From contig NZ_CP077107.1 in assembly GCF_019263745.1 (NCBI RefSeq), positions 2,418,001-2,482,000 of the forward strand: 64,000 nucleotides of DNA, read 5' to 3'. This document shows, one piece after another, positions 28,385-36,330 of the stretch. The DNA comes from Methanospirillum hungatei. GTDB taxonomy: Archaea > Halobacteriota > Methanomicrobia > Methanomicrobiales > Methanospirillaceae. Position 1 is the first letter of the stretch. Every line of letters starts with the position of its first letter. The notes under the pieces are model-generated. The model was not told where the DNA came from, did not search any database, and saw nothing but the letters and a program-made list of their open reading frames with translations. The translations under genes and the position numbers were made by a program.

Positions 28385-29041
28385 TTACACCGTCAGAATA
28401 ATTTCGATGACCCGAAGGAAGATGAGCAGTGAACTAACATGGATCATAAGAACGTACGGAGCTCCTGGAGCTCGTGTAATTTCTGCTTTTGCAATGTAAA
28501 AGGGAGCCATCCCTTCTCCCATTACACCAAGAACCAAAAACATTTTTGCAGCCAGGGGAACCATCCCCATACCGGCAAGCTCCCAAATAGACAGTGTTCC
28601 ACAGGTTCCAAGGGCTGTTGCTGCACCACCAAAGAGAAATGTTGTAGCAACCATGGCCACTATCCCATAATTATACGCAGCATTCAGGACATACCGGTTA
28701 TTGACTCCGGCAACGATTCCAATATTGGTAATACCGATTAGTGCGGTAAAGAGAGAAAAATTAAAAAGATCGCCGGAACTTACTGCACCAAGAGTAGCAA
28801 GACCACAGGCAATTGCCATGAACCTTTGGAACCTGAGGTTCTCTGGGTTTATTTCTTTTGTATAGATAGCATCGGTTCCAAATACGATATCAGTCTGTCT
28901 TTCTGGTCGTGCAATTATGGCGATGATGATAAAAGCTGTCGCAAACAAAAACAATGTCGTGGTATACAGACTGAAATAGTTGACTATGTCTCCAAACTCC
29001 AGGACAAAGAGTTCCTCTCCTTCGATAGGCAGATCAAACAT
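28385..29041 (-). CDS. ehaH: energy-converting hydrogenase A subunit H (antiporter-like)
   Basis: A 218-residue membrane protein resembling part of the NuoL/MrpD-type antiporter subunits. FNFSLFTALIGITNIGIVAG corresponds to the helix before the discontinuous helix, and PLAAKMFLVLGVMGEGMAPFYIAKAEI to the lysine-bearing helix and its loop. It is likely the proton- or sodium-conducting subunit of Eha. It overlaps ehaG by eight bases. Confidence 0.85.
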   Translation of the reverse strand: MFDLPIEGEELFVLEFGDIVNYFSLYTTTLFLFATAFIIIAIIARPERQTDIVFGTDAIYTKEINPENLRFQRFMAIACGLATLGAVSSGDLFNFSLFTALIGITNIGIVAGVNNRYVLNAAYNYGIVAMVATTFLFGGAATALGTCGTLSIWELAGMGMVPLAAKMFLVLGVMGEGMAPFYIAKAEITRAPGAPYVLMIHVSSLLIFLRVIEIILTV

Positions 29042-29630
29042 TTCGTCCCTCCCGCATGGTGCCGATAAGTGCCATTTTGGTGGTTACTTTTACGAGGATC
29101 GCTCCTCCGGAGAGCATCACGGCAATCATCCATGCCTGTGGCAGTATCATGAAAATAAAGAATGCCACAATCCAGAGTGCCCATGCGTACCCGGATATCG
29201 TCTCAAGCAGCACAAACCGTTCTTCATATCCCTTGCAGAGGAAGTAGAATACAAGCCCTATTCCTGCAACTGCACCACCTGAAAAACCTGAAAGGATTAT
29301 TCCATACACTACCAGGGCAAAGGTAATAATGGGTGGTGCTGTCCGCATGACCTCAATCCGGATTGGTTGAAATGTCGGAAGAGGGAGTTTCTCTTTCCGG
29401 ATATACAACTCAGTGAGCATCAACAGTTCAGATATACCGACTACAAGCCCCGGGAGGATCAGGGCTTCTGCAAGATCAGTTGCAACAAGGCAGATGAGAA
29501 CAAGACCTGTGGTTTCTATCAGGTCCACAACCAGAATTTTATGGATATCATCCCGTTCGAAGAAAAGAGCAATGAATGATATGGCAACACAACTCAGGGT
29601 GCCTAATAAACCGATCTGATAAAAATCCAT
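29034..29630 (-). CDS. ehaG: Eha membrane subunit G
   Basis: A 198-residue integral membrane protein with about six helices. The acidic residues in ILVVDLIETTGL and VGISELLMLTELYIRKEKLPLP are characteristic of EhaG. Its start overlaps the last base of ehaF. Individual function is not known. Confidence 0.83.
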   Translation of the reverse strand: MDFYQIGLLGTLSCVAISFIALFFERDDIHKILVVDLIETTGLVLICLVATDLAEALILPGLVVGISELLMLTELYIRKEKLPLPTFQPIRIEVMRTAPPIITFALVVYGIILSGFSGGAVAGIGLVFYFLCKGYEERFVLLETISGYAWALWIVAFFIFMILPQAWMIAVMLSGGAILVKVTTKMALIGTMREGRNV

Positions 29631-30097
29631 CAGTCTTTCCTCCTGAAAAGAAATGATGCAATGGCAAATGCAGTAAAAAGAATGCTCGTCTCTACCACGG
29701 TATCAAGGCCCCGTGTGTTATAGAGGATTTCATCAAGGATTCCTCCTGGATGTGCAACAATTGTTGTTCCGAGGAAATGCGTATTATTTGCCAGGAACCA
29801 GGAGAAAGGTGTCAGGTATGTTGTCACGTACCCGGCTGTAGGGGAGTTATCCGGGTACTGTGATTTAATATCGACTCTGGTAAACGGAATTCCTCCCCGG
29901 TCATAGGGATCAAGTGTTGAATCCCGGTTAATTGTTTTTGAATAGATCTGGTCCTCATGATAACTTAACATCGGAACCATAATTACCCCGCATATGGCAA
30001 CTACAATGCCTAATGCAGCGTACACTGCAACGAGGTTTTCATAGGTGGACATCCAGTTCGAGAATATCCGAAAGCCACGTCCTATCCACCGTATCAT
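29630..30097 (-). CDS. ehaF: Eha membrane subunit F (MnhB-like)
   Basis: 155 residues, with helices at both ends and a polar centre. The sequence GGILDEILYNTRGLDTVVETSILF matches the RGLDT-x-x-E signature shared with MnhB/MrpB and MbhE-type subunits, so this is part of the Mrp-like module of the hydrogenase. It overlaps ehaE by four bases. Confidence 0.85.
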   Translation of the reverse strand: MIRWIGRGFRIFSNWMSTYENLVAVYAALGIVVAICGVIMVPMLSYHEDQIYSKTINRDSTLDPYDRGGIPFTRVDIKSQYPDNSPTAGYVTTYLTPFSWFLANNTHFLGTTIVAHPGGILDEILYNTRGLDTVVETSILFTAFAIASFLFRRKD

Positions 30098-30330
30098 TCT
30101 TTTGCCCTCCTTTCAATCAACAACACGAGAACAAAGGTAGTCAGGGTTGATACTGCGATGAATGTCAATAATGCCAGCGTTTCATCAAATGACAATGCAA
30201 CGAGGAGCAGTCCGAATGCCGGAATCTCCAGGTTGATAAGACGGGTCAGGTACTCCCGGTCACGGGGAAAGGCACTTACCCACGTTCCGATGATGAGCAG
30301 AATCAGACCTATAAAAAACTCAGGGCTCAT
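30094..30330 (-). CDS. ehaE: Eha membrane subunit E
   Basis: 78 residues with three hydrophobic helices and the polar motif LTRLINLEIPAFGLLLVALSFDE, typical of small Mrp-like subunits in eha operons. It overlaps both neighbours by four bases. Confidence 0.82.
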   Translation of the reverse strand: MSPEFFIGLILLIIGTWVSAFPRDREYLTRLINLEIPAFGLLLVALSFDETLALLTFIAVSTLTTFVLVLLIERRAKE

Positions 30331-30557
30331 TCAGCCCCCTTTTTACAGAGCTGAAGAACGAAAATTGTTGAAAGTGGTATTATCACTGCAAGGGCTGCTG
30401 CCACATCCACATACCCACGTGCAACAATGAGGGGCATTATACCTCCTCCAATAATTCCGATTGCGATAAGTTTTGCATAGGGATCCCGTGCGAATCCTGC
30501 ATATATCCCTCCGATTAGGATAATGATACAAAATAATAGGATCAACAGGATGTTCAT
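30327..30557 (-). CDS. ehaD: Eha membrane subunit D
   Basis: About 76 residues, three helices, with FARDPYAKLIAIGIIGGG resembling the DP-x-x-KLIA signature of MrpF/MbhC-like subunits. The ATG at 30557 overlaps the ehaC stop (ATGA), which supports it over a frame opening seven codons earlier. Confidence 0.82.
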   Translation of the reverse strand: MNILLILLFCIIILIGGIYAGFARDPYAKLIAIGIIGGGIMPLIVARGYVDVAAALAVIIPLSTIFVLQLCKKGAE

Positions 30558-30880
30558 TCCTCTACCCCTCCGGCCCATGTGCTTGCTATAGCATTTGATT
30601 CAAATGTTGAGCCGACGAAGTAGGCTGCAGCGGCAATAATTCCAAGCGGGTGAGGAATAAGAAGGGCCATTATCCCTGCAATTGCAAAACTAAATACATT
30701 CAGGAATGGCAGTTTTCGCATGACATCCTGTTCAAGAATAATTCTGATGACTGCATAGAGAGCAATCAGCCCACAGATTAATGCAGCAAGTTCTGCACTT
30801 TCAGATGGGGGGCTAATCTGTGAGGTAGAAAATGGCCCGGAAACCATGTTGAGCAGTTCTTCTGATCCACTGATGCTCAT
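30554..30880 (-). CDS. ehaC: Eha membrane subunit C
   Basis: About 108 residues, with a short polar N-terminus and then three helices (ELAALICGLIALYAVIRIIL, FAIAGIMALLIPHPLGIIAAAAYF). The ATG at 30880 has a GGAGG site eight bases upstream and overlaps the ehaB stop (ATGA), so it is preferred to an ATG five codons upstream. It is larger than some EhaC proteins because of the N-terminal extension. Confidence 0.8.
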   Translation of the reverse strand: MSISGSEELLNMVSGPFSTSQISPPSESAELAALICGLIALYAVIRIILEQDVMRKLPFLNVFSFAIAGIMALLIPHPLGIIAAAAYFVGSTFESNAIASTWAGGVEE

Positions 30881-31362
30881 CTCCGGATCCTCCATAATGC
30901 TCCAAGAAGCCTGCTTGCGTGTTTATGTGAAATCCCCTGAATTGTCAGAATAGCGATGACCATCCCGGCGATAAAATATTCTGCGGGTATTCCGCCAAGG
31001 GTTCCAAGATATACCATAAAAGTAGCAAAAAAACATCCTGTTGTTCCGGCATAACCTGGATCATAGCAGATCCGGTTGCCGATATATACCAGGATAGTTG
31101 CCATCAAACCACCTGGAATTCCTAAACAGTACACTCCACAAGCAGCCAGGAGAGTACCTGCAGATGCATCAGGGGAGGATACGATATTTCCCATCATAGT
31201 TCCTCCTCTGATGTCACCTCCAGCTTTTTCGACTGCCGTTGCAATTGCTTTAGCTCCGACAACCCCCCCTTCACGGGGCAGTGCCCAAATTATATCAATA
31301 GTGATAAAGAGAACCCAGCAGCAGAGGGCCGCAAAGGCAATCTGAAGGAACGAAGTAATCAT
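30877..31362 (-). CDS. ehaB: Eha membrane subunit B, first recognised gene of the operon
   Basis: 161 residues, about four helices, with the glycine-rich loop GGDIRGGTMMGNIVSSPDAS and GNRICYDPGYAGTTGCFFATF typical of EhaB. No EhaA-like frame precedes it; the next minus-strand frame upstream is not membrane-like. There is no clear ribosome site, and the probable TATA box (31421-31427) implies a leader of only about 36 bases. Confidence 0.82.
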   Translation of the reverse strand: MITSFLQIAFAALCCWVLFITIDIIWALPREGGVVGAKAIATAVEKAGGDIRGGTMMGNIVSSPDASAGTLLAACGVYCLGIPGGLMATILVYIGNRICYDPGYAGTTGCFFATFMVYLGTLGGIPAEYFIAGMVIAILTIQGISHKHASRLLGALWRIRR

Positions 31363-31504
31363 GCCGGTTATGTAACGTACGCTTCGTCCGGGTAGAGATT
31401 AAAGGTTGTGATCTGTGATGATATACCCGTATGAGGAAAAAATGGGCAGGAATTACAGGTATGTTCTGCGAGTTGAGTCATTATTTTCCTCATATGAGGA
31501 AAAT
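31363..31504 (-). promoter_or_regulatory. eha-fwd operon promoter region with candidate operator sites
   Basis: On the minus strand a TATA-like GTATATC (plus 31421-31427) lies about 60 bases before ehaB. Four bases upstream of it is TTTTCCTCAT (31431-31440). The same decamer recurs as half of a perfect palindrome at 31483-31504. The two copies of ATGAGGAAAA are 63 bases apart, close to six helical turns. This is the layout expected for a regulator that contacts the promoter and an upstream site. The assignment is inferred from sequence only. Confidence 0.6.
31483..31504. repeat. perfect 22-bp palindrome (candidate operator)
   Basis: Each half reads ATTTTCCTCAT towards the centre, with no mismatch over 22 bases. 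It begins one base after the zincin-like gene's stop (31505, minus strand) and lies 121 bases before ehaB. It could be an operator for eha-fwd, or act in RNA as a 3-prime hairpin for the upstream gene. Confidence 0.65.
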
Positions 31505-32440
31505 TTAGTATTCTGGGCATGACGAATATGTTTCTTTCAGAGCTTTCCAAAGCTCACTTTTCCATATCTTTCCAGTCTTCGGATTATAGATTGCTGACCA
31601 TGAGTCCATTAGAATATCTTCTCTGCCCGTTTCCATGAGGACATAAAATTCTGCCATATATGCCTCATATTCTCGTTCAATAGTGCATCCAAAGGTCTTT
31701 TCATCACTAGTGAGGTGCTGTACTGCATGTGTCAGTTCGTGTGCGAGGGTCCCACTGACTTCTTCCCAGGATTTTCTTTTCCAATAATCCCAGGCTATGT
31801 ATACCTTCCCGGGTTCCTTTTTTTCATGAACATAAACATACTGCCCATTTGAATCAATCTCTTCAGTGAGTACAAGCTCAATTCCATAATCTGTTACAAG
31901 CCCTGCTAGATCTTCGAGGAGGTCATTATTTGAATAGGCAAGTATCTCCCATGCTTGCATGAGATCAGGATCAATTAAGTCTTCCAGGTTTCTGGAGGGC
32001 TCAGTAGTTACCTCTTCTTCTGGTTGCAAAACTTCAATTTCTGCAGATCTTGCAAGTTGATCATTAATTAAAAGCTGGAGTGTATAAGTTCCCGAATCTA
32101 GGACCCTGTCATCTTCCCAGGAAATGGTTCGATGGGTAATCCCTTCTTCTCCTTCATCCCATTCTTCTTCTGTTGAATAAAACCATTCACCATTATAGAG
32201 CCATAGAACATCGACAGTTATCCCATCTTCCATAAACATGTAAGGGAAAATTGCACTGATCTTGGTCGTTCCATATTGGTATTCTGATACAGGACCAATT
32301 GGAACACTCTCATCAGTGACATCTTCGGAGAATGAAATTTGTCCAAAAGCTGCAAAACTTGGGGATTGCTCATCTGCGAAACAACACTCAGATAGAATAA
32401 ACAGGATTAAAATGATTGCCAGAATGTGAAATTTTTCCAT
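31505..32440 (-). CDS. secreted zincin-like protein with HExxH motif
   Basis: About 311 residues. The start at 32440 gives a signal peptide (MEKFHILAIILILFILSECCFADE); a longer frame to 32503 would bury it and overlap the previous gene. Residues about 30-150 look like a beta-sandwich, and the C-terminal part has TLAHELTHAVQHLTSDE, an HExxH zinc motif, followed by IEREYEAYMAEFYVLM. That acidic helix, about 20 residues after the motif, could supply the third zinc ligand, as in gluzincins. It is likely an extracellular metalloprotease or protease-like protein. No specific family was recognised. Confidence 0.68.
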   Translation of the reverse strand: MEKFHILAIILILFILSECCFADEQSPSFAAFGQISFSEDVTDESVPIGPVSEYQYGTTKISAIFPYMFMEDGITVDVLWLYNGEWFYSTEEEWDEGEEGITHRTISWEDDRVLDSGTYTLQLLINDQLARSAEIEVLQPEEEVTTEPSRNLEDLIDPDLMQAWEILAYSNNDLLEDLAGLVTDYGIELVLTEEIDSNGQYVYVHEKKEPGKVYIAWDYWKRKSWEEVSGTLAHELTHAVQHLTSDEKTFGCTIEREYEAYMAEFYVLMETGREDILMDSWSAIYNPKTGKIWKSELWKALKETYSSCPEY

Positions 32441-32456
32441 GAGAAATCGTGAGATT

Positions 32457-34313
32457 TTAATCCTTTTGTTCTTTTTTGTACTCACTCTTCTGGTGGATTC
32501 CATAATGCTTTATAAGGAAAAGACGAACTTTATCAGTATTAATAAAGTGTTTGTCAACTTCATTGATTAGTTCATCGATAGCTTTTACTTGCTCCTGTAT
32601 TTTTATTTTAAATTCCCCGTCCTGCATTTCGTTTAAGATAGAAATTGCTGTGAGGGGATTTCTGATCTGATCATTAATTGCCGCCAGGTTTACAAGATTA
32701 TCTTCAATCTGAATTATTGCCTTTATTTCTCTTTTTCGCATCTCTTTTAGTTCAGTGACATCCCGGAATAATGCCATAACCATAATATCGTCGCCTGACA
32801 AGACAGCACTACACTGTGCTTCTGTTTCAATAATAGTGCCATCTTTTCTCTCTAAATCCCATTCGATTTTAGAAATCTCACCTTGTATGACCTTATTCAT
32901 AATCCGTGTACAAGCAGTGCTTGATACAGAACCATCCTGCTGGATAGGTGGAGATAATTCGTAAATCTCTTTCCCAATCACTTCTTTGAGATTTCTACCC
33001 ACAAGATTAGTTGCAGCATTATTACAACTCTCAATTGTTGTCCCCTTTAGTATGAAGATAGCCTCATGGGCAGATTCAAAGAGTCTTCGATAATTTTGTT
33101 CAGCCCTCCATCTCTTGCTGAGTTCATCCATCAGTTCTTCTTCTCTCTTCTTCAAACTGGCAATTGTTTGTTTGAGGCTGGTTACAAGCTGGGTAATCGC
33201 TTTTTCAATGACCAGAAATTCTGAAGAACCTGATTCTCGTATTTTGTGGTCAAGATCTCCATCTGCGATATATTGAATATCCTCCACAATCCGGTTAATT
33301 GGTTTGGAAAGATACCGTGAACCTGCAATTGCGACTCCGGATGCAACAAACCCGGTGAGCAGTAAAAATCCACCCAAAATGATTGTCAGTGCAACTTTTT
33401 TCTGATCCCGGTTCTCTGTTGAGTATTCAGTCCGTGCAACCAGGAACATTTCAGAAGCTGATGGAGAGTCAGTATCATTTATTGCGAGATGCGTGTATCG
33501 AACAATGTTTCCACTTTCTATATCCGTTTCCTCAGAATTTTTTCTTTCTGAGAATGTACGGATGATCTGCTGAAGTGTATTGGTTGTCGGATTTTTGGGT
33601 GTGTTGTCTGATGTAAATCTAGATACAACTTCATATTTAGAATTGTACAACTCAAGGGAGATTATATCCGGATTTAGTTGAGGAAGGTTATGGATCAGTT
33701 CCTTATACGATGCCCCTGATGCCTTTGGAAGGAGATACTGAAAATTCCTGCTCACTTCTAATAAATACCGCCCATCAGGAGTTCCCATATATGCGAATTT
33801 CCGATATGGTGCATTTTGCGCATAGCCTTTCACCATCCGGTCAGGAACAAAAGTGCCATTTGTCCTGATTTGACTCACAAGTTCATAAAATGAAGGCCAG
33901 ATTTTAAAGTCAAGTCCTATATCATTTTTGAAAGTGCTTTTCAGGACAATTCCATTTTCGTCGACAAGATAAAAGTCCCAACTGTCTCCAAGCTCTCTCT
34001 CAGCCTGTTGTTTTAATAGTTCAAGATCAAGATCAGTAATATTTCCGCCGGATTTTAGGTATGCATCCTGATATAATTCCATCGCCTTTTCGAGTGAGGG
34101 GATATATTGTAGTTCATAGAGGGATATCCCACGGTCGATCCATATTATTGATTGCATCAGGATCTGATCAGTCAGGTTCTGACGATTATGGAATTCATCA
34201 TCAATTATATCTAATGAACCGGCATACCAGAGAAAAACAAGGGCTATCAATGAAAAAAGGAGTAAAATTAGAATCAGACCTGCAAGTCTTCGTGAAAAAG
34301 TAGAAAAAATCAA
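32457..34313 (-). CDS. membrane sensor: Cache-like, HAMP and PAS domains without a kinase ATPase domain
   Basis: 618 residues. A first membrane helix (RLAGLILILLLFSLIALVFLWYAG) precedes an extracellular domain of about 270 residues resembling a dCache sensor (WDFYLVDENGIVLKSTF, KFAYMGTPDGRYLLEVSR). A second helix lies near residue 310-332, followed by a HAMP segment (SRYLSKPINRIVEDIQYIADGDLDHKI), a coiled coil and one PAS domain (LFESAHEAIFILKGTTIESCNNAA). The last 85 residues resemble the methanogen HisKA-like segment (AAINDQIRNPLTAISIL), but the histidine position is not a clear phospho-acceptor and no ATPase follows. It probably signals through a partner protein. Confidence 0.78.
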   Translation of the reverse strand: MIFSTFSRRLAGLILILLLFSLIALVFLWYAGSLDIIDDEFHNRQNLTDQILMQSIIWIDRGISLYELQYIPSLEKAMELYQDAYLKSGGNITDLDLELLKQQAERELGDSWDFYLVDENGIVLKSTFKNDIGLDFKIWPSFYELVSQIRTNGTFVPDRMVKGYAQNAPYRKFAYMGTPDGRYLLEVSRNFQYLLPKASGASYKELIHNLPQLNPDIISLELYNSKYEVVSRFTSDNTPKNPTTNTLQQIIRTFSERKNSEETDIESGNIVRYTHLAINDTDSPSASEMFLVARTEYSTENRDQKKVALTIILGGFLLLTGFVASGVAIAGSRYLSKPINRIVEDIQYIADGDLDHKIRESGSSEFLVIEKAITQLVTSLKQTIASLKKREEELMDELSKRWRAEQNYRRLFESAHEAIFILKGTTIESCNNAATNLVGRNLKEVIGKEIYELSPPIQQDGSVSSTACTRIMNKVIQGEISKIEWDLERKDGTIIETEAQCSAVLSGDDIMVMALFRDVTELKEMRKREIKAIIQIEDNLVNLAAINDQIRNPLTAISILNEMQDGEFKIKIQEQVKAIDELINEVDKHFINTDKVRLFLIKHYGIHQKSEYKKEQKD

Positions 34314-34530
34314 TGATTGTTACTCCTGTATGGATTATTCTTAGAATTGGAGTTGGGGATTGAATTACTTAATAACTCCTCTGAAAAGAATCTGAACATA
34401 AAGATATACTATGGAGCGCTTTGTTCTATTTTCTTTATTGATTAATTATTCTCCACGGATTATATCACCTTATTTAAAAAAAAGTGATTACCTATAGGAT
34501 CGTATATTGTCCGGAGGTATCATCTTCTGA
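34314..34530. promoter_or_regulatory. divergent promoter region between the sensor gene and mobB
   Basis: 217 AT-rich bases separate the divergent genes. For mobB, TTATTTAAAAAAAAGTG near 34470-34486 is a plausible TATA region and GGAGG occurs at 34511-34515. No strong minus-strand promoter was singled out. Confidence 0.45.
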
Positions 34531-35265
34531 ATGAAAATCCTTCATATAGCCGGGTGGTCAGGCTCTGGGAAAACAACATATATTCTTCAGCTCTGTTCAC
34601 ACCTTGTTTTACTTGGGAGAACAGCGACTATCAAACATATTGGAAGTCATCACAGTAAACTACCGGTTGGAAAGGACACAACACTGCACTTTCAGTCTGG
34701 AGCTGATCCTGCAATTGGGATTGATGAAGAAAAAACATCTGCTTGTTTTCACAGTGTAAACCTTGACGACGCCCTGAATTTTCTTTCCGATGCAGGTGTT
34801 CAATATGCAGTTATTGAAGGTTTTAAGAGCAGACCATTTCAAAAGATTCTTATTGGAGATTTGGATTGTTCGTTCCTGTTAAAAAGTCCAGAGATTCCAC
34901 AGGTTTTATCCGTTCTCGATCAGTTTGATGATTGGTATACACTCCCCGGTCTTGTAAATGAGATGCGAGTTCAGCACCCTGATGATAATATCCTGACATG
35001 GTCAGGATATACAACAGATTATAAAAATACTGTTGATTTTTGTGCAGAGGTTGAAAAAGATTTTTTAGCTAAATCACATATCACTAGTATTCGGATTCGC
35101 GTTCAAAAATGGTCTGATTCCGACAATTTTCCGGTGTATGTGGCATTATCTGCAAAAGATCCACTTATTGCTGTACAATATTTGTCTGACGCCATGCAGA
35201 GAATTTCTCCTTATGTGATGCAATCAATGCAGGATAATCGTTCTGAAAAAGATCCACGTATATGA
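34531..35265 (+). CDS. mobB: molybdopterin-guanine dinucleotide biosynthesis protein B-like, with C-terminal extension
   Basis: 244 residues. The first 150 match the MobB GTPase: P-loop AGWSGSGKTTYI, TATIKHIGSHH, DTTLHFQSGADPAIGID and VIEGFKSRPFQKI. MobB assists attachment of GMP to molybdopterin, the dinucleotide cofactor required by FwdB/FwdD, which fits the nearby eha-fwd operon. The last 80 residues (TSIRIRVQKWSDSDNF, VYVALSAKDPLIAVQYLSDAMQRISPYVM) extend beyond MobB and faintly recall the MoaE C-terminal region; that fusion is tentative. A GGAGG site lies 13 bases upstream of the chosen ATG. Confidence 0.82.
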   Translation: MKILHIAGWSGSGKTTYILQLCSHLVLLGRTATIKHIGSHHSKLPVGKDTTLHFQSGADPAIGIDEEKTSACFHSVNLDDALNFLSDAGVQYAVIEGFKSRPFQKILIGDLDCSFLLKSPEIPQVLSVLDQFDDWYTLPGLVNEMRVQHPDDNILTWSGYTTDYKNTVDFCAEVEKDFLAKSHITSIRIRVQKWSDSDNFPVYVALSAKDPLIAVQYLSDAMQRISPYVMQSMQDNRSEKDPRI

Positions 35266-35269
35266 TGAT

Positions 35270-36232
35270 ATGATTCGTAAACATTTATCTTCAGATGGAG
35301 AAAACCGGATTTCAGAATTGATTGCCTTGATGGCTCAACCACCATCACATGATCCTGAAATGATTAAAAAGGTCACATGTGATCTGGTTAGAGTTGTTGC
35401 CTCTGCGTTAATGAGATTGCGGGAAAATAATCCCCGGTTTGGGGAATCTGAGTGCTCAATCTTGGGTGAAGCGTCAACTGTTCCAATGGGAAGAAAAGAG
35501 GCGAATGCATTTCTTTGTGCCTGTTTCCTTGAGATAAGATCCGGGAATACTGATATATGGGATAATGTTGAGTTTTTTGCCGAAGAGGTTCTGGACGATC
35601 CTGAAAATCTCTGGCAATCCATTCTTGATCATACTGAAGAGGGGTGGAATGAACGTTTTTTTGATTATAATCTCCATCCGGATGAGAAGGTACATGCCCG
35701 GATTTATCATATCGCAAATTTAATCGTTAGGTTTTATGCAGGCGATGGTCGGCAGATCTGGATGGGGTATGAGCAGGATCCTGAGTCAGTATACAAACGA
35801 CTATTGATGCTCCAAATTCCTCGTTCAATTGCCTGTCTCATTGTTGGGATATTAAAGGACAAGGGGTATATTCAGGGCCCATTTGATATCGTTGGGGATA
35901 TTGTTGATTCCCGGGTCCTGGGCCGGATGATATGTGGTGATGGAAGCAGCATCACTCCTATGAAGGCCCGTCGTCTTGCCAGGATGATTGCACCAGTTGA
36001 TCCGTGGGTATTAGATCGTCCTCTTTATCTGATAGGTTCTTCCTGGTGTGGACCCGGACCAAAATGCAGGGCATGTCCAGTGAGAGATGTATGCGTTTTT
36101 TCAATTTTTGAGGAACGTGGCATCCGACCTGATCCTATCTTTCGAGATCATCTTTTTGGAAAAAAATCAGTTCAAAAGACCTTAAAAAAATGGCAGGATC
36201 CTGATATGGATCACAGTCTTGATCGTCAATAA
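35270..36232 (+). CDS. Fe-S protein with endonuclease III-type cysteine loop, function unknown
   Basis: 320 residues, mostly helical. Near the C-terminus is C-X5-C-X2-C-X5-C (Cys260, 266, 269 and 275, SSWCGPGPKCRACPVRDVC). It is close to the C-X6-C-X2-C-X5-C loop that holds the [4Fe-4S] cluster of endonuclease III-like DNA glycosylases. However, no helix-hairpin-helix with catalytic Lys/Asp of the LPGVG...K type was found upstream. The gene starts 4 bases after mobB and is probably cotranscribed with it. It may be a helical methanogen protein that shares only the cluster loop. Confidence 0.6.
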   Translation: MIRKHLSSDGENRISELIALMAQPPSHDPEMIKKVTCDLVRVVASALMRLRENNPRFGESECSILGEASTVPMGRKEANAFLCACFLEIRSGNTDIWDNVEFFAEEVLDDPENLWQSILDHTEEGWNERFFDYNLHPDEKVHARIYHIANLIVRFYAGDGRQIWMGYEQDPESVYKRLLMLQIPRSIACLIVGILKDKGYIQGPFDIVGDIVDSRVLGRMICGDGSSITPMKARRLARMIAPVDPWVLDRPLYLIGSSWCGPGPKCRACPVRDVCVFSIFEERGIRPDPIFRDHLFGKKSVQKTLKKWQDPDMDHSLDRQ

Positions 36233-36330
36233 TAGAGAAATCTTCATTTTTTTGATTTTGATTTTTGACATTGAATGAAAATCTGTTTTTTAGCTGATAG
36301 CTTTATTGCGAATCATATCCATTATCATCT

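Noticed and set aside
31368-31550. 60-codon minus-strand frame upstream of ehaB as a possible ehaA
   Set aside because: EhaA should be a membrane protein; this frame is polar, overlaps the end of the zincin-like gene and covers the palindrome. It is not credible as a gene.
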